A program made the translations under genes and the position numbers. Of a stretch of 43,478 nt of DNA, positions 34,655 through 43,327 are shown one piece after another. The notes beneath the pieces were generated by a model. It saw nothing but the letters and a program-made list of their open reading frames with translations, searched no databases and was not told the origin of the DNA. The stretch covers positions 1 through 43,478 of the forward strand of contig JARLIQ010000042.1 of the NCBI GenBank assembly GCA_031291645.1. Direction: 5' to 3'. This stretch comes from Caulobacteraceae bacterium (GTDB taxonomy: Bacteria; Pseudomonadota; Alphaproteobacteria; Caulobacterales; Caulobacteraceae). The first letter of the stretch is position 1; each line of letters begins with the position of its first letter.

Positions 34655-35452
34655 ATGACCACAGCGCAGGTTTCGAGCCGGCCGTTCGCGTTCGGCCGGG
34701 TGGTGGAGAACACGCTCCATGTGCTGGCCAAGAACCCATGGGTCTATCTGGGCCTGTCGGCCATCTTCGTCGGCGCGCCCAGCCTGATCGGGGTCGTGGT
34801 CCTGCTGCGCCTGGAGCAGGCGGGGGTCATCCCCGCCTCGGACGGCGGGGCGACGGTGGCGCAATTCTGGTTTTCGGGCATCGTGGGCCTGTTCGGTTAC
34901 CCGGCCTTCGCCGGCGCCTGTGCGACCGCGGTCGCCCAGCTCGACGGCCAGCGCATCGCATTCGGCCAGGCCCTGAGCACCGGCCTGCGCCACTGGCTGC
35001 GCCTGGTGGCCGTCGGCCTGCTCATCGGGCTCGGCGTCTGCCTTGGCATTGTGCTGCTCGTCGTCCCGGGCGTGATCCTGGCCGTGGCCTGGTTTGTGGC
35101 CGTTCCGGCGAGCGTGATCGAGCGCCTGGCGCCGCGCGCCGCGCTCGGCCGCAGCCGGGCCCTGACCCGCGGCCGCCGCTGGCCCATCTTCGGACTGCTG
35201 CTGCTCCTGGCGCTGGCGGGCTTCCTCATCGGGGGGCTGATCGGCCTCTTCTCGGGCGTCATCTGGGGGATCGTCCACGTGGCGGGATCGGGGCTCGGCC
35301 TGCCCAGGTATGCGGCGATCGCGCCGTTCGTCACCGTGCTCATCCAGACGGTGGTCTATCCCCTGCACGCCGCCTGCATCGCCTGCGTCTACGCCGAGCT
35401 GCGGGGCCGGGCCGGCGCGGGCGCCGAGACCGTCGCGGCCACCTTCGCCTGA
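34655..35452 (+). CDS. Multi-spanning membrane protein (glycerophosphodiesterase membrane-domain-like)
   Basis: 265 residues from ATG 34655, with GGGGG upstream; the frame opens at 34628. The arrangement is about six hydrophobic helices, with an amphipathic cytosolic start (FAFGRVVENTLHVLAKNPWVYLGLSA), a repeated interface-type segment and the sequence ASVIERLAPRAALGRSRALTRGRRWPI-like linker. This is reminiscent of the membrane domain found in bacterial GDPD-associated and DUF7847-like proteins; no active site. Role unknown. A putative terminator follows. Confidence 0.72.
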   Translation: MTTAQVSSRPFAFGRVVENTLHVLAKNPWVYLGLSAIFVGAPSLIGVVVLLRLEQAGVIPASDGGATVAQFWFSGIVGLFGYPAFAGACATAVAQLDGQRIAFGQALSTGLRHWLRLVAVGLLIGLGVCLGIVLLVVPGVILAVAWFVAVPASVIERLAPRAALGRSRALTRGRRWPIFGLLLLLALAGFLIGGLIGLFSGVIWGIVHVAGSGLGLPRYAAIAPFVTVLIQTVVYPLHAACIACVYAELRGRAGAGAETVAATFA

Positions 35453-35462
35453 CGGGCGCGTG

Positions 35463-35481
35463 GCGGGTCGCCCGCATTTTT
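35463..35481 (+). terminator. Putative rho-independent terminator
   Basis: GCGGG-TCG-CCCGC hairpin (35463-35475) followed by ATTTTT, 11 bases after the membrane protein stop. The stem is short, so strength is uncertain, but runs of T are rare in this GC-rich DNA. Confidence 0.45.
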
Positions 35482-35596
35482 CGAGCCGCTCAGGCCGCGC
35501 ACGGCTTGGCGTCGCGGCCCAATCCTGAAACCCTGGCGCCGACAAGAACCTGAGATCCCCGCCGGCGCGGGGGCGAACGGACGGGGGGGAAACCTG

Positions 35597-36544
35597 GTGA
35601 AGATCAAGAACCGCATCACCGAGATGCTCGGCGTCCAATACCCGATCGTCCAGGCTCCCATGGGCTGGATCGCCCGCGCCCAGCTCGCCTCGGCCGTCTC
35701 CAACGCCGGCGGCATGGGGATCATCGAGACCTCGTCGGGCGAGCTGGACGCCGTGCGCGAGGAGATCGCCAAGATGCGCCGGCTGACCGACAAGCCGTTC
35801 GGGGTCAACATCGCCCACGCCTTCGTGCGCGACGAGACGATCATCGACTTCGTCATCGACCAGGGGGTGCGCTTCGTCACCACCTCGGCGGGCGACCCGG
35901 CCCGCTATTGCCGCCAGCTCAAGGCCGCGGGCCTGACCGTGTTCCACGTCGTGCCGACGCTGAAGGCGGCGATGAAGGCGGTCGAGGCCGGGGTCGACGG
36001 CCTGATCGTCGAAGGCGGCGAAGGCGGCGGCTTCAAGAACCCCCAGCCGGTGATGTCCATGGTGCTGCTGCCGCTGGTGCGCGAGCACACCGACCTGCCG
36101 ATCATCGCCGCCGGCGGGATCTGCGACGGCGCGACCATGGCCGCGGCCTTCGCCCTGGGCGCCGAAGGGGTCCAGATGGGCACCCGCATGGTCGCCTCGG
36201 CCGAGTCCCCCGTCCACCCCAACTGGAAACAGGCCATCATCGAGGCGGCCGAGACCGACACGGTGTTCCTCAACCAGTTCTCCAAGCCGGCCCTGCGCGC
36301 CCTGCGCACCGCCAAGACCAGCCGCTACGAGCACGAGGGCGGCCCGGCCGTCATGGCCGAGTTCGCCCACGCCAAGGCCCTCTACTTCGGCGGCGACATG
36401 GAAGCCTCGATCGCCCTCTCTGGCCAGGTGTGCGGGCGGATCACCGAGGTCGAGCCGGTGGCCAAGATCATTGGCGACACGGTGGCCGGGTTCGAGACGG
36501 TGATGCGGGGCCTGGCGGAGCGGTACGTGGGGGTGGAGGCATAG
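35597..36544 (+). CDS. Nitronate monooxygenase / 2-nitropropane dioxygenase family
   Basis: 315 residues from GTG 35597, preceded by GGGGGGGAAA. FMN-binding TIM barrel: PIVQAPMGWIA at the N-terminus, NAGGMGIIE, VEGGEGGGFKN (about 138-148) and AAGGICDG plus ALGAEGVQMGTR for flavin phosphate. The family oxidises alkyl nitronates to carbonyls and nitrite; some members are flavin-dependent reductases instead. The TAG stop (36542-36544) is the first codon of a TAGAGC-type repeat, like the acyl-CoA dehydrogenase at 3062-4150. Context does not fix the substrate. Confidence 0.9.
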   Translation: MKIKNRITEMLGVQYPIVQAPMGWIARAQLASAVSNAGGMGIIETSSGELDAVREEIAKMRRLTDKPFGVNIAHAFVRDETIIDFVIDQGVRFVTTSAGDPARYCRQLKAAGLTVFHVVPTLKAAMKAVEAGVDGLIVEGGEGGGFKNPQPVMSMVLLPLVREHTDLPIIAAGGICDGATMAAAFALGAEGVQMGTRMVASAESPVHPNWKQAIIEAAETDTVFLNQFSKPALRALRTAKTSRYEHEGGPAVMAEFAHAKALYFGGDMEASIALSGQVCGRITEVEPVAKIIGDTVAGFETVMRGLAERYVGVEA

Positions 36545-36626
36545 AGCCCTCTAGGCTCAGATGGAATCGTCTGAGCCGTTAAAAATGGCGCTAAATCAAA
36601 CATTTAGAGCACGTTCGGGCGGTCCG
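36542..36626. repeat. Dual-hairpin intergenic repeat, copy 3 (partial)
   Basis: It starts TAGAGC, keeps the inner hairpin GGCTCAGATGGAATCGTCTGAGCC-like stem with the GAATC (GANTC) loop, the linker ATCAAACATTTAGAGC and the start of hairpin B, then diverges. The 3' arm of hairpin B is missing. Right end is approximate. It lies between convergent genes, where it may terminate both. Confidence 0.75.
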
Positions 36627-36679
36627 CCTCCGGGCGCATCGGCCGTTGATCCGCCTTCGTTGCGCGGCGTCTACAGCCT

Positions 36680-37747
36680 CTATTCAAGATAGATCGCACG
36701 CAGCTTCGCGATCTCGGCCGGCCCGACGCCCAATTCCTGCTGGAGGTAGTTGGGCGTATCGCCCCAGCGGCGATCGATCTCCTCGAAGGTCTGCTCCAGA
36801 TAGGGAACGCGGTTGGCGTCGTAGAGATCGGGCTGGGCGAACAGCTCGCTTGCCGGAATCGAGGCCAGGAACGCCACGTAGCCGTTCCCCGGATAGGCGG
36901 CGGGATCCAGTTTCCGGAACTCGAACCGCGGGCGCCTATACCGCATCGAGAGCAGATAATCGTCGATGATCACGTTCCTTGGCACGCCCAGCGCGGACAG
37001 GACCAGGGCCGCGGCGATCCCCGTGCGGTCCTGGCCGGCGGAGCAGTGGAAGCTGACCGCGCCGTCGTTCCGCAGCAGCGCCTGGAAAACCGCGCGGAAT
37101 TGTGGGGCCAGGGACGTCAGCCACACGCGGTAGGCGTCGTCAGGCGCGCTGAACTTGTAGTCGTCCGCGACGTAGCGCGCGCCGGTGCGGGCCGGCAGGG
37201 CGTCGGGGTAGATCGTCCGCTCGTCGGTGGCCCGCAGGTCGACGTCGGCCTTGAGGCCCAGCTGGCGGACATAGCCGAAGTCGCCGTCGGTGAGCATGGG
37301 GTTGGCGGCGGTCCGATAGATCAGGCCCCAACGGACGTGCTTGTGGTCCGCGGCCGGATATCCTCCGAGGTCGCGGAAGTTGGAGCCCTGTTCCAGCGGC
37401 AGGACGCGCTCCGCCACGCGCCAGAGCGAGTTGTCGGACCGGTCGCGAAGGATGAAATAGGGTCGCCGGGGCGTGGGGCGACGGAAATCGTAGACCCCCG
37501 CCGCGTCACCCGCCGCCACCAGCCTGGCCTGCCCCAGGGGGGCGTCGGACTGGGCCGAGACATAGATGTCCAACGCGTCCGGGCCGCTCCAACGCAGCCG
37601 AAGATGGTCCGGGCCCAACCGCTCGACCACGGGCGGATCCTCGACCTGGGCGTCGGCGGCGCCCCGCCACAGCATGGCCGACATGAGCGCGATGACGCAG
37701 CAGGAAAGACGCGACAGCGTGGTTCCGCGCGGGGTATTCAGCCTCAT
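36680..37747 (-). CDS. Exported tyrosine-phosphatase-family protein (HCx5R)
   Basis: 355 residues from ATG 37747, with AGGAG well placed upstream; the frame opens at 37795. A signal peptide (LSCCVIALMSAMLW, cleavage near ADAQ) is followed by a beta-sandwich, fibronectin-III-like stretch (about 36-110), then the phosphatase domain. That domain has GSNFRDLGGYPA (121-132), DLRATDER and the P-loop HCSAGQDRTG with Cys235 and Arg241. This combination fits the Y_phosphatase3 family, whose members dephosphorylate phosphotyrosine or phosphoinositides. Export suggests an extracytoplasmic substrate, unlike cytosolic signalling PTPs. It is last in the operon with the receptor and propeller genes (47-base gap). 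Confidence 0.87.
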   Translation of the reverse strand: MRLNTPRGTTLSRLSCCVIALMSAMLWRGAADAQVEDPPVVERLGPDHLRLRWSGPDALDIYVSAQSDAPLGQARLVAAGDAAGVYDFRRPTPRRPYFILRDRSDNSLWRVAERVLPLEQGSNFRDLGGYPAADHKHVRWGLIYRTAANPMLTDGDFGYVRQLGLKADVDLRATDERTIYPDALPARTGARYVADDYKFSAPDDAYRVWLTSLAPQFRAVFQALLRNDGAVSFHCSAGQDRTGIAAALVLSALGVPRNVIIDDYLLSMRYRRPRFEFRKLDPAAYPGNGYVAFLASIPASELFAQPDLYDANRVPYLEQTFEEIDRRWGDTPNYLQQELGVGPAEIAKLRAIYLE

Positions 37748-37794
37748 GTTCGGCTCCTGCGGGTTGAACGACCGAGAAATCGGAGCATACCGCA

Positions 37795-38943
37795 CTATTC
37801 TTCAGGCAAACTGGCGGTGTCGACATGGAATATGCTGTCGCGCCCGCAATGTTCTTCATCCAGGGACACGTCGATCGGCGTGTACAATATTCCATCCCTG
37901 ATGGTGATATAGTAGGGCACGAGAGGATCGAGTGGGTCGTAGGATTGCGGAATGAGCCCGCTCAGGTCCTGCCATTCGCCGTTCTGGAAATCGGACCAGG
38001 TCTTCCATCGGATAAGCCGCGCCGGACGGGTGTCCTGGCCCATCGCCCAGCCCACGAGGAAGTCGTTGCTGCCGTAGTACCAGCCGCCGCTCTTCTGCAC
38101 GTCGTTCAGCACCAGGCCCGTGGAGGCGAGCGATCCGGCGTCGAAGTCGATATGCGATTCCGGGACCTGAAGGGATGTCGCGCCGCGAAGGGCCCTTGGG
38201 CGAGGACTGCTGAAGCGCGTGTAGCGGCGCCTGTCGAAGTCGTCGATGCGAAGAACCTCGCCGCGGCTTGAGTGTATGATGTGTATATGTCCATCGAACC
38301 AGGACACGGACCGGGCGTAGCCCAGTTCCGCCGGCTTGAACGTCCACGCCTCGGCCGGCCCTTCGAGCGTCTTGAAGCGGAACAGCCGCCTGTCGCCGGC
38401 GATGACGTAGACATAGCCGGTCAAGGGGTCGACGACGACGTTGTGGGGTCGCTTCAGCTTGATCCCGGCAAGCTCGGTGCGGACGACCATGCCGGCGCCG
38501 GCCAGGTCGTCCACCTGGATCAGCCGATGCTTCTCGGTGTCCAGGATCAGCCAGCGCCCGTCGGGCAAACGGGTCAGGGCGTGGGCCCCGGACAGGCTTA
38601 TGGGGCTTTTCGTCCAGCCGCCCGAGCCCCGCCGGTAGTAGAGGCCGTCGTCTCCGAGGATCGTTGTCACGTCGCCGAAGACGCCCAATTGGGTGATGTC
38701 GCAGTATTTTCCCAATACGGGCGCCAAGCCCGACAGCCTGCCGCTCGAATCCGCGCCAAGGGCCGTCGCGCCAGGGGCCGTCGCGCCAGGGGCTGCGACG
38801 CCCTGCTGGGCCATCGCCGCCGGCGCCGTCGCCAGCGACGCGCCCGCGACAGCCGACGCGGCGAGCAGCCGCAAAGCCCGCCTCATCCGAGTCCTGGCCG
38901 CCTCGGCGCCGGGTCCTGGCCAACACTGTTCGATCAAACTCAT
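37795..38943 (-). CDS. Exported beta-propeller-like protein, unknown function
   Basis: 382 residues from ATG 38943, which has GAGGG upstream; ATG 38886 is an alternative that begins directly at the signal peptide (MRRALRLLAASAVAGASLAT, then AMAQQ). The mature part has recurring strand blocks, such as HALTRLPDGRWLILDTEKHR, HNVVVDPLTGYVYVIAGDRR and ARSVSWFDGHIHIIHSSRGE, typical of NHL/SMP-30-like propellers, but no named family can be assigned. A 15-base in-frame triplication (38753-38797) codes a short GATAP-type linker. It sits 34 bases after the receptor stop, so probably is cotranscribed; it may bind the receptor's ligand. Confidence 0.78.
   Translation of the reverse strand: MSLIEQCWPGPGAEAARTRMRRALRLLAASAVAGASLATAPAAMAQQGVAAPGATAPGATALGADSSGRLSGLAPVLGKYCDITQLGVFGDVTTILGDDGLYYRRGSGGWTKSPISLSGAHALTRLPDGRWLILDTEKHRLIQVDDLAGAGMVVRTELAGIKLKRPHNVVVDPLTGYVYVIAGDRRLFRFKTLEGPAEAWTFKPAELGYARSVSWFDGHIHIIHSSRGEVLRIDDFDRRRYTRFSSPRPRALRGATSLQVPESHIDFDAGSLASTGLVLNDVQKSGGWYYGSNDFLVGWAMGQDTRPARLIRWKTWSDFQNGEWQDLSGLIPQSYDPLDPLVPYYITIRDGILYTPIDVSLDEEHCGRDSIFHVDTASLPEE
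38753..38797. repeat. In-frame 15-base triplication
   Basis: Three units, GCGCCAAGGGCCGTC, GCGCCAGGGGCCGTC and GCGCCAGGGGCTGCG, inside the propeller gene just after its signal peptide. Each codes five residues of a flexible Ala/Pro/Gly/Thr linker. Confidence 0.8.
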
Positions 38944-38977
38944 GGCAGCCCTCGCGCTTCTATCCGGAAATGCTCGG

Positions 38978-41350
38978 TCAGTAGTGGTATTCGAGCTGCA
39001 ATCCGACCGTGCGCGGCCGTTCGAACACGCCGCCGACGAACGGGCCAGGATGATCGAGGAATGGCTGGCCTGCGCTGCGACCGACGTTGTTGACGAACAG
39101 GGTCGCGGTCCAGTTGTCCTTGGAGACCAGCGCGGCGCTGATCTGGCTTTCGAACGACGGCGGCGCCGTCGTAATCTCGACGTAGCTGCCGCGGAACCTC
39201 ACGAGCCGCTCGCTGGAAATATAGTTCCCGGACCCCGCGAGGCGCAGACTGTAGCCGTCGAGCGGCAGAGACGTGACGTAGTCGAGTGAAAAGCCGGCCG
39301 ACATCTGCGGCGAATAGTCCAGCCGCGACCCTTTTGCGAAAACCACCACGCCGTTCGGGAAGGTCGACGAGGTGTCGACGACGTTCGCGTCCTCCGTCAA
39401 GTTGTTCCAGGCATAGTTCAGGGATGCGTTCAGTCCCGTGAACACCAGGAATTTCAGTTCGGCCTCCACGCCCGGTCCGCTCGCGGACTTGCCGTTGAGC
39501 ACGGCGGCGTCATAGAGGTTGGTGGTTCCCGGCACCAGGAGCGTGATCGGGGACTGAACGTCCGCCCAGTGGATGTAGTAGGCGGCGGCGTCGAAGCTGA
39601 GGCGGCTGGTGATCCTGCCCTTCGCGCCGACTTCGTAATTGTCGAGGGTGTCGGGCCTCGCCGCCGGCAGGGCCGCCACGCCCAGCAGCGTGCCCTGGGT
39701 GAACCCGCTGCGGAACCCTTCCGAGTAGGACGCATAGGTCGTGACGTCGTCGGTCACATGCCAGGTTAGGGAAAGCTTCGGCGACAGATGACGATAGGTG
39801 ACGTTCGTATTCGTCGGCTTGCCGTCCGAATTGACGTAGTTGGGCCCAAGCTCCAACTGGATCACGTTGTCGACGAAGTAGCGCAGCCCACCGGTCAGTT
39901 CGACCTTGTCGTCAAGGAAGAGCCGGGTCAGCTGACCGAAGACGGCGAACGACCTGGACTCGGCGGAGGTCGTATCCGGCGGCTCGATGGTTCCCAGGGT
40001 CTGGTTGGTCTTGTCGGTGCTGTCCCGGTACGCCAGGCCCGCCGTCCACCGCCACGGGCCCGGCGTCGAGGAGTTGAGGTACAGCTCCTGCGACAAGGTC
40101 TTCGCCGGGAAGGTCGTATAGAGGTCGCCATACGGCGGCACGTCCTGGAAGAACTTGTCCCGATAGGTCAGGAAACTGGTCGCGCTGGTCAAGGAGAACC
40201 AGGGAAACGCGTAGCTGATCTTGAGGCCCGCGGTATCGAAGCCCGTGCGCAGGGGGTCTCCGGCATGTTCGTTGTCGAAGGTGGTGCTGTCGCCCCGCGG
40301 CACCTCGGCGTAGTTGCTTTGGGAGTGCCAGAGCGACAGGGCGATCGACAGCCTGTCGGTCGGCTGGGCGTTCAGCTTCAGCCTCAGGTTCAGCAGGTGA
40401 TCGCCGTTCGCATCCCGCCTGTTGGTCCGGTCGATCCAGCCGCTGTCGGAGGCATAGCCCACCACGAAGCGCGCCGCGAGCTTGTCCTGGATGAGCGGCA
40501 CGTTGACGGCCGCGTCGAAGCCGCCGTTCGTCCCGCCGAATTCGGTGCTGGACACCGACGTGCGCGCCTTGGCTTCGAAGACGTTGAAATCCGCATCGTG
40601 AGTCAGGATCCGAACCACGCCGCCTTCGGAACTGGCCCCGTAGAGCGTGCCTTGCGGGCCGCGCAGCACCTCCACGCGCTCCAGGTCGTAGGCGTTGGGG
40701 TCGGGCGCGATGGCCGAACTGACGAAGCCGAACGGCACGGAGTCGATGTAATAGGCGGTGGGACTGGCGCCGTCGTAGGTCGGCGTCGCGGCGGTGACGC
40801 CACGGATGGTGATCTGGGTGCTGCCGCCGAACTGGGCGGGCGCGGCCGTCACGCCCGGGACCTGGTTCAGGATGCTGGTCGTGCCCTGCAGGGTCACGCT
40901 GTCCAGCCTGCGGCCCGACAGCACCGCGATCGAGATCGGAACCTTCCCGACGTTCTCGGCCCGCTTCTGCGCCGTGACGACCACTTCGTCGAGCGCGGCC
41001 GCCCCGTTGGCGGCGCTGCGCCCCGGGGCCCTGACGATCATGATCACGCCCTTGTCGCTGACCTGGGCGGTCAGGCCGGATCCCTGGAGCAGCCGCGCCA
41101 GCACCTGCTCGGCGGTGAACGATCCACGCACGGCGGGCGCCTTGAGCCCGCGCACGAGGTCCTCGGTGAAGATCAGTTGCCTGCCGGACGCCCGGCCGTA
41201 GTCGCGAAGGGCCTTGGACAAGGATTCGGCCGGGATATTGAAGACCAGGTCCTGGGCCGCGGCCGTCCCGGCGACACTCAGCGCAAACGCCATCGCGCCC
41301 GCCAAGATCGATGTATTCCAAAGCAATAGACGCACGCGATTGGCCGGCAT
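38978..41350 (-). CDS. TonB-dependent receptor with STN signalling domain (FecA-type transducer)
   Basis: 790 residues from ATG 41350, preceded by CAGGGGTG; the frame continues to 41440. Signal peptide (ILAGAMAFALSVAGTAAAQ), then an STN domain (about 35-107: VFNIPAESLSKALRDYGR ... VSDKGVIMIVR), TonB box DEVVVTAQKR (121-130), plug domain and a 22-strand-type barrel ending in QLEYHY, an outer-membrane targeting tail. The STN domain lets ligand binding signal to FecR and the sigma factor encoded upstream. The ligand is unknown; FecI-type systems are mostly iron chelate receptors, but in Caulobacterales and sphingomonads they also serve carbohydrates and other nutrients. It begins 97 bases after fecR and heads the receptor-propeller-phosphatase operon. 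Confidence 0.93.
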   Translation of the reverse strand: MPANRVRLLLWNTSILAGAMAFALSVAGTAAAQDLVFNIPAESLSKALRDYGRASGRQLIFTEDLVRGLKAPAVRGSFTAEQVLARLLQGSGLTAQVSDKGVIMIVRAPGRSAANGAAALDEVVVTAQKRAENVGKVPISIAVLSGRRLDSVTLQGTTSILNQVPGVTAAPAQFGGSTQITIRGVTAATPTYDGASPTAYYIDSVPFGFVSSAIAPDPNAYDLERVEVLRGPQGTLYGASSEGGVVRILTHDADFNVFEAKARTSVSSTEFGGTNGGFDAAVNVPLIQDKLAARFVVGYASDSGWIDRTNRRDANGDHLLNLRLKLNAQPTDRLSIALSLWHSQSNYAEVPRGDSTTFDNEHAGDPLRTGFDTAGLKISYAFPWFSLTSATSFLTYRDKFFQDVPPYGDLYTTFPAKTLSQELYLNSSTPGPWRWTAGLAYRDSTDKTNQTLGTIEPPDTTSAESRSFAVFGQLTRLFLDDKVELTGGLRYFVDNVIQLELGPNYVNSDGKPTNTNVTYRHLSPKLSLTWHVTDDVTTYASYSEGFRSGFTQGTLLGVAALPAARPDTLDNYEVGAKGRITSRLSFDAAAYYIHWADVQSPITLLVPGTTNLYDAAVLNGKSASGPGVEAELKFLVFTGLNASLNYAWNNLTEDANVVDTSSTFPNGVVVFAKGSRLDYSPQMSAGFSLDYVTSLPLDGYSLRLAGSGNYISSERLVRFRGSYVEITTAPPSFESQISAALVSKDNWTATLFVNNVGRSAGQPFLDHPGPFVGGVFERPRTVGLQLEYHY

Positions 41351-41447
41351 GAGCGACACCCCTGTCTTCGTTAAATTCCAACCCTGTCGGGTTCGCGACG
41401 GAAGACGTGTTGGGCGGGCCAATCCTCCATGAATATTCAATGACGGC

Positions 41448-42503
41448 TTATAATTTCTTCCGTACTAAGATTATAGAACCGTCCGGTCGCAAATTTGACT
41501 GTACGGGAAGGTAATGCGTGACGGTATCGACGAAGGTTTCAACGTCGCCGGTGTTGAACACGCCGCTGAGGCGCAACCCCGCCGCGCTGGGGTCGACGAC
41601 GATCGGCTGGTCCGTATAGCGGCTCACGCGCTCGGTGACCGCGCCCAGGGGCTCGTCTTCGAAGATCAGCTGGCCGCTTTCCCAAGCCGTGGCCCGTTCC
41701 AGGCTCGCCACCACGACCTGGGCGCCCGCGGACGGCTCACCGACCAGCCCTTGACCGGCGGCGAGCTCCACGGCCGCGGGACGGGCTGATCCCGCCCGCG
41801 ACAGGCTCGCCCGGGGGCGCAGGACCGCAGGGCCTGGACCCGCCCCCTCGGCGTCGGCCAGGACCGTGACGTGGCCCTCCAGCAGGGTCACCCGCACGCG
41901 CTCGCCCAGCAGATCGATATTGAAGGCGGTGCCGGTCGCCACGACGGTCTCGTGGCGGGCATGGACGGAGAAGGGCCGCGAAACGTCGTGGGCGACGTCG
42001 AAGCGGGCCTGGCCGCTCAGGAGCTCCAGCTTGCGGGCGTCCTTCGAATAGAGCACGTGGACCCGGGTATTGGAGTCCAGCGACACCTTTGAGCCGTCGG
42101 AAAGCGTCACCACCCGCCGCTCGCCGAGCGCGGTCCGGTAGTCCTGGCCATTGAGCATCGCGCCGGCGACCCAAAGCCCGATCACGGCCGCCGCGGCCGC
42201 CGCGCCGATCGATCCGGCGAGGAGCGGCAGGCGAACGGTGCGCCAGCGCCGCCGGCCGTGGCGCCGGGCGCGATGGAGGGCGTGCTGGCGAAGCGCCATC
42301 CATTCCGGCGAGGCCGCGGCCTCGCCCACCGCGACCCACGGTCCGTTGACCTGTTCCCAGGCGCGCGGGTTCTCGGGGTCCGTATCGAGCCATGCCTCGA
42401 ACGCGGGCGAGGTTTCCAGCCGCGTTTCGGCCAGACTCGTGCGCCAGGCGCTGGCCTCGGCCAGGCGGCGAATCTCGTGCTCGCGGGACGCAGCGGCGGT
42501 CAC
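41448..42503 (-). CDS. FecR-family anti-sigma factor
   Basis: 351 residues from GTG 42503; the GTG overlaps the sigma-factor stop (GTGA). The N-terminal cytoplasmic DUF4880-type region (ETSPAFEAWLDTDPENPRAW) is followed by one membrane helix (about 93-114). The periplasmic FecR domain (about 124-218: YRTALGERRVVTLSDGSKV, AFNIDLLGERVRVTLLEG) and a C-terminal STN-like part complete the FecR layout. It should hold the sigma factor inactive until the STN domain of the receptor signals. Partners are adjacent on both sides. Confidence 0.92.
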   Translation of the reverse strand: MTAAASREHEIRRLAEASAWRTSLAETRLETSPAFEAWLDTDPENPRAWEQVNGPWVAVGEAAASPEWMALRQHALHRARRHGRRRWRTVRLPLLAGSIGAAAAAAVIGLWVAGAMLNGQDYRTALGERRVVTLSDGSKVSLDSNTRVHVLYSKDARKLELLSGQARFDVAHDVSRPFSVHARHETVVATGTAFNIDLLGERVRVTLLEGHVTVLADAEGAGPGPAVLRPRASLSRAGSARPAAVELAAGQGLVGEPSAGAQVVVASLERATAWESGQLIFEDEPLGAVTERVSRYTDQPIVVDPSAAGLRLSGVFNTGDVETFVDTVTHYLPVQSNLRPDGSIILVRKKL

Positions 42504-43042
42504 AGCGGCATGCCGAAGCGAAGCGCCAGGTGCAGGTTCGCCCGCATGACGTGCTTTTCCACGGCCTTGGCGGTCAGGCCATAGAGGGCGGCGATCTCGC
42601 GCTGCTTCATGCCCTCCAGCCGAAACAGCACATAGATGTCGCGGGTGCGCTCGCCGAGTTCCGACAAGGCCTTGAGCGCGTGGGCCATGCTTTCGCGCGC
42701 CAGCACGGTGCGTTCGGGATCGGCGGTTTCAAGGAACTCGCGGGTGACCTCACTCACCAGGTGGTGATCGACCTCGGCCAGCTGGGCGGCGGAGCGGATG
42801 GCCAGCTTCCGGCCGCGGTCGCGCAACAGGTTGGCGGCGACCTGGAAGACGAAGGCTTCCGCGTCGAGGATGCCGTCGTGCCCGTCCGCCGTCAGCAGGC
42901 GCATGAACACTTCCTGGGTCAGGTCCTCCGCGTCGCCCCGGTTGCCGACGCGCCGGATGAAGAAGCTCATCAACGGCCCGCGGAAGCGGGCGTCGAGCCG
43001 GTCCCTCAGATCATCGGCTCTGATCCTGGGGACCTCGCCCAT
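42500..43042 (-). CDS. ECF sigma factor, FecI type
   Basis: 180 residues from ATG 43042; a TTG at 43069 would add nine residues but lacks support. Region 2 is FRGPLMSFFIRRVGNRGDAEDLTQEVFMRLL (about 20-50) in pieces RRVGNRGDAEDLTQEVF, and region 4 is ALSELGERTRDIYVLFRLEG followed by the helix-turn-helix KQREIAALYGLTAKAVEKHV. It would direct RNA polymerase to the receptor operon, and perhaps its own gene, on signal from the receptor via FecR. A strong GGAGGAGGG lies about 12 bases upstream of the ATG, slightly far for a ribosome site. Confidence 0.92.
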   Translation of the reverse strand: MGEVPRIRADDLRDRLDARFRGPLMSFFIRRVGNRGDAEDLTQEVFMRLLTADGHDGILDAEAFVFQVAANLLRDRGRKLAIRSAAQLAEVDHHLVSEVTREFLETADPERTVLARESMAHALKALSELGERTRDIYVLFRLEGMKQREIAALYGLTAKAVEKHVMRANLHLALRFGMPL

Positions 43043-43225
43043 CGCCGCCGAAATCCCTCCTCCCGCCAAGCCGAACAGGCCGCTAGAGCATGACGTGCGG
43101 CGGGGGGAAATCCTCCGCGCGCGCCGGTGATTTCATAGCTCAAGATCGTTGCCTTGGCGCAGGCTGGCCCCGTCGGGCGAGGGGCTGGTTCCGGGAGCCG
43201 CCTCAACCTCGGAACCACGCACCTG

Positions 43226-43261
43226 GAGCATTTGCCGGTTCGCCTGAACCGGCAAATGCTC
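43226..43261. terminator. Perfect 16-bp hairpin (repeat-type)
   Basis: GAGCATTTGCCGGTTC and its exact complement GAACCGGCAAATGCTC flank a 4-base loop. No long T-run follows on either strand, so this is a repeat-type hairpin that may aid termination or protect mRNA ends. It lies between the SDR gene and the sigma-factor gene, both leftward. Confidence 0.7.
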
Positions 43262-43276
43262 ATAAGGTCTTATAAT

Positions 43277-43327
43277 TAGACCATTTCCTACGCCGAACCG
43301 GTATCCACTTCGGCGGAAAATGGTCTA
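43277..43327. repeat. TAGACC...GGTCTA hairpin repeat
   Basis: Outer arms TAGACCATTT/AAATGGTCTA, inner arms GCCGAA/TTCGGC. Its terminal bases CTA (43325-43327) are, on the minus strand, the TAG stop codon of the SDR gene. Same overall design as the TAGAGC repeats elsewhere in the window. Confidence 0.78.

Noticed and set aside
37748-37795. Upstream start for the phosphatase
   Set aside because: ATG 37747 has a well-spaced AGGAG and begins a signal peptide; the extension is charged and non-signal-like.
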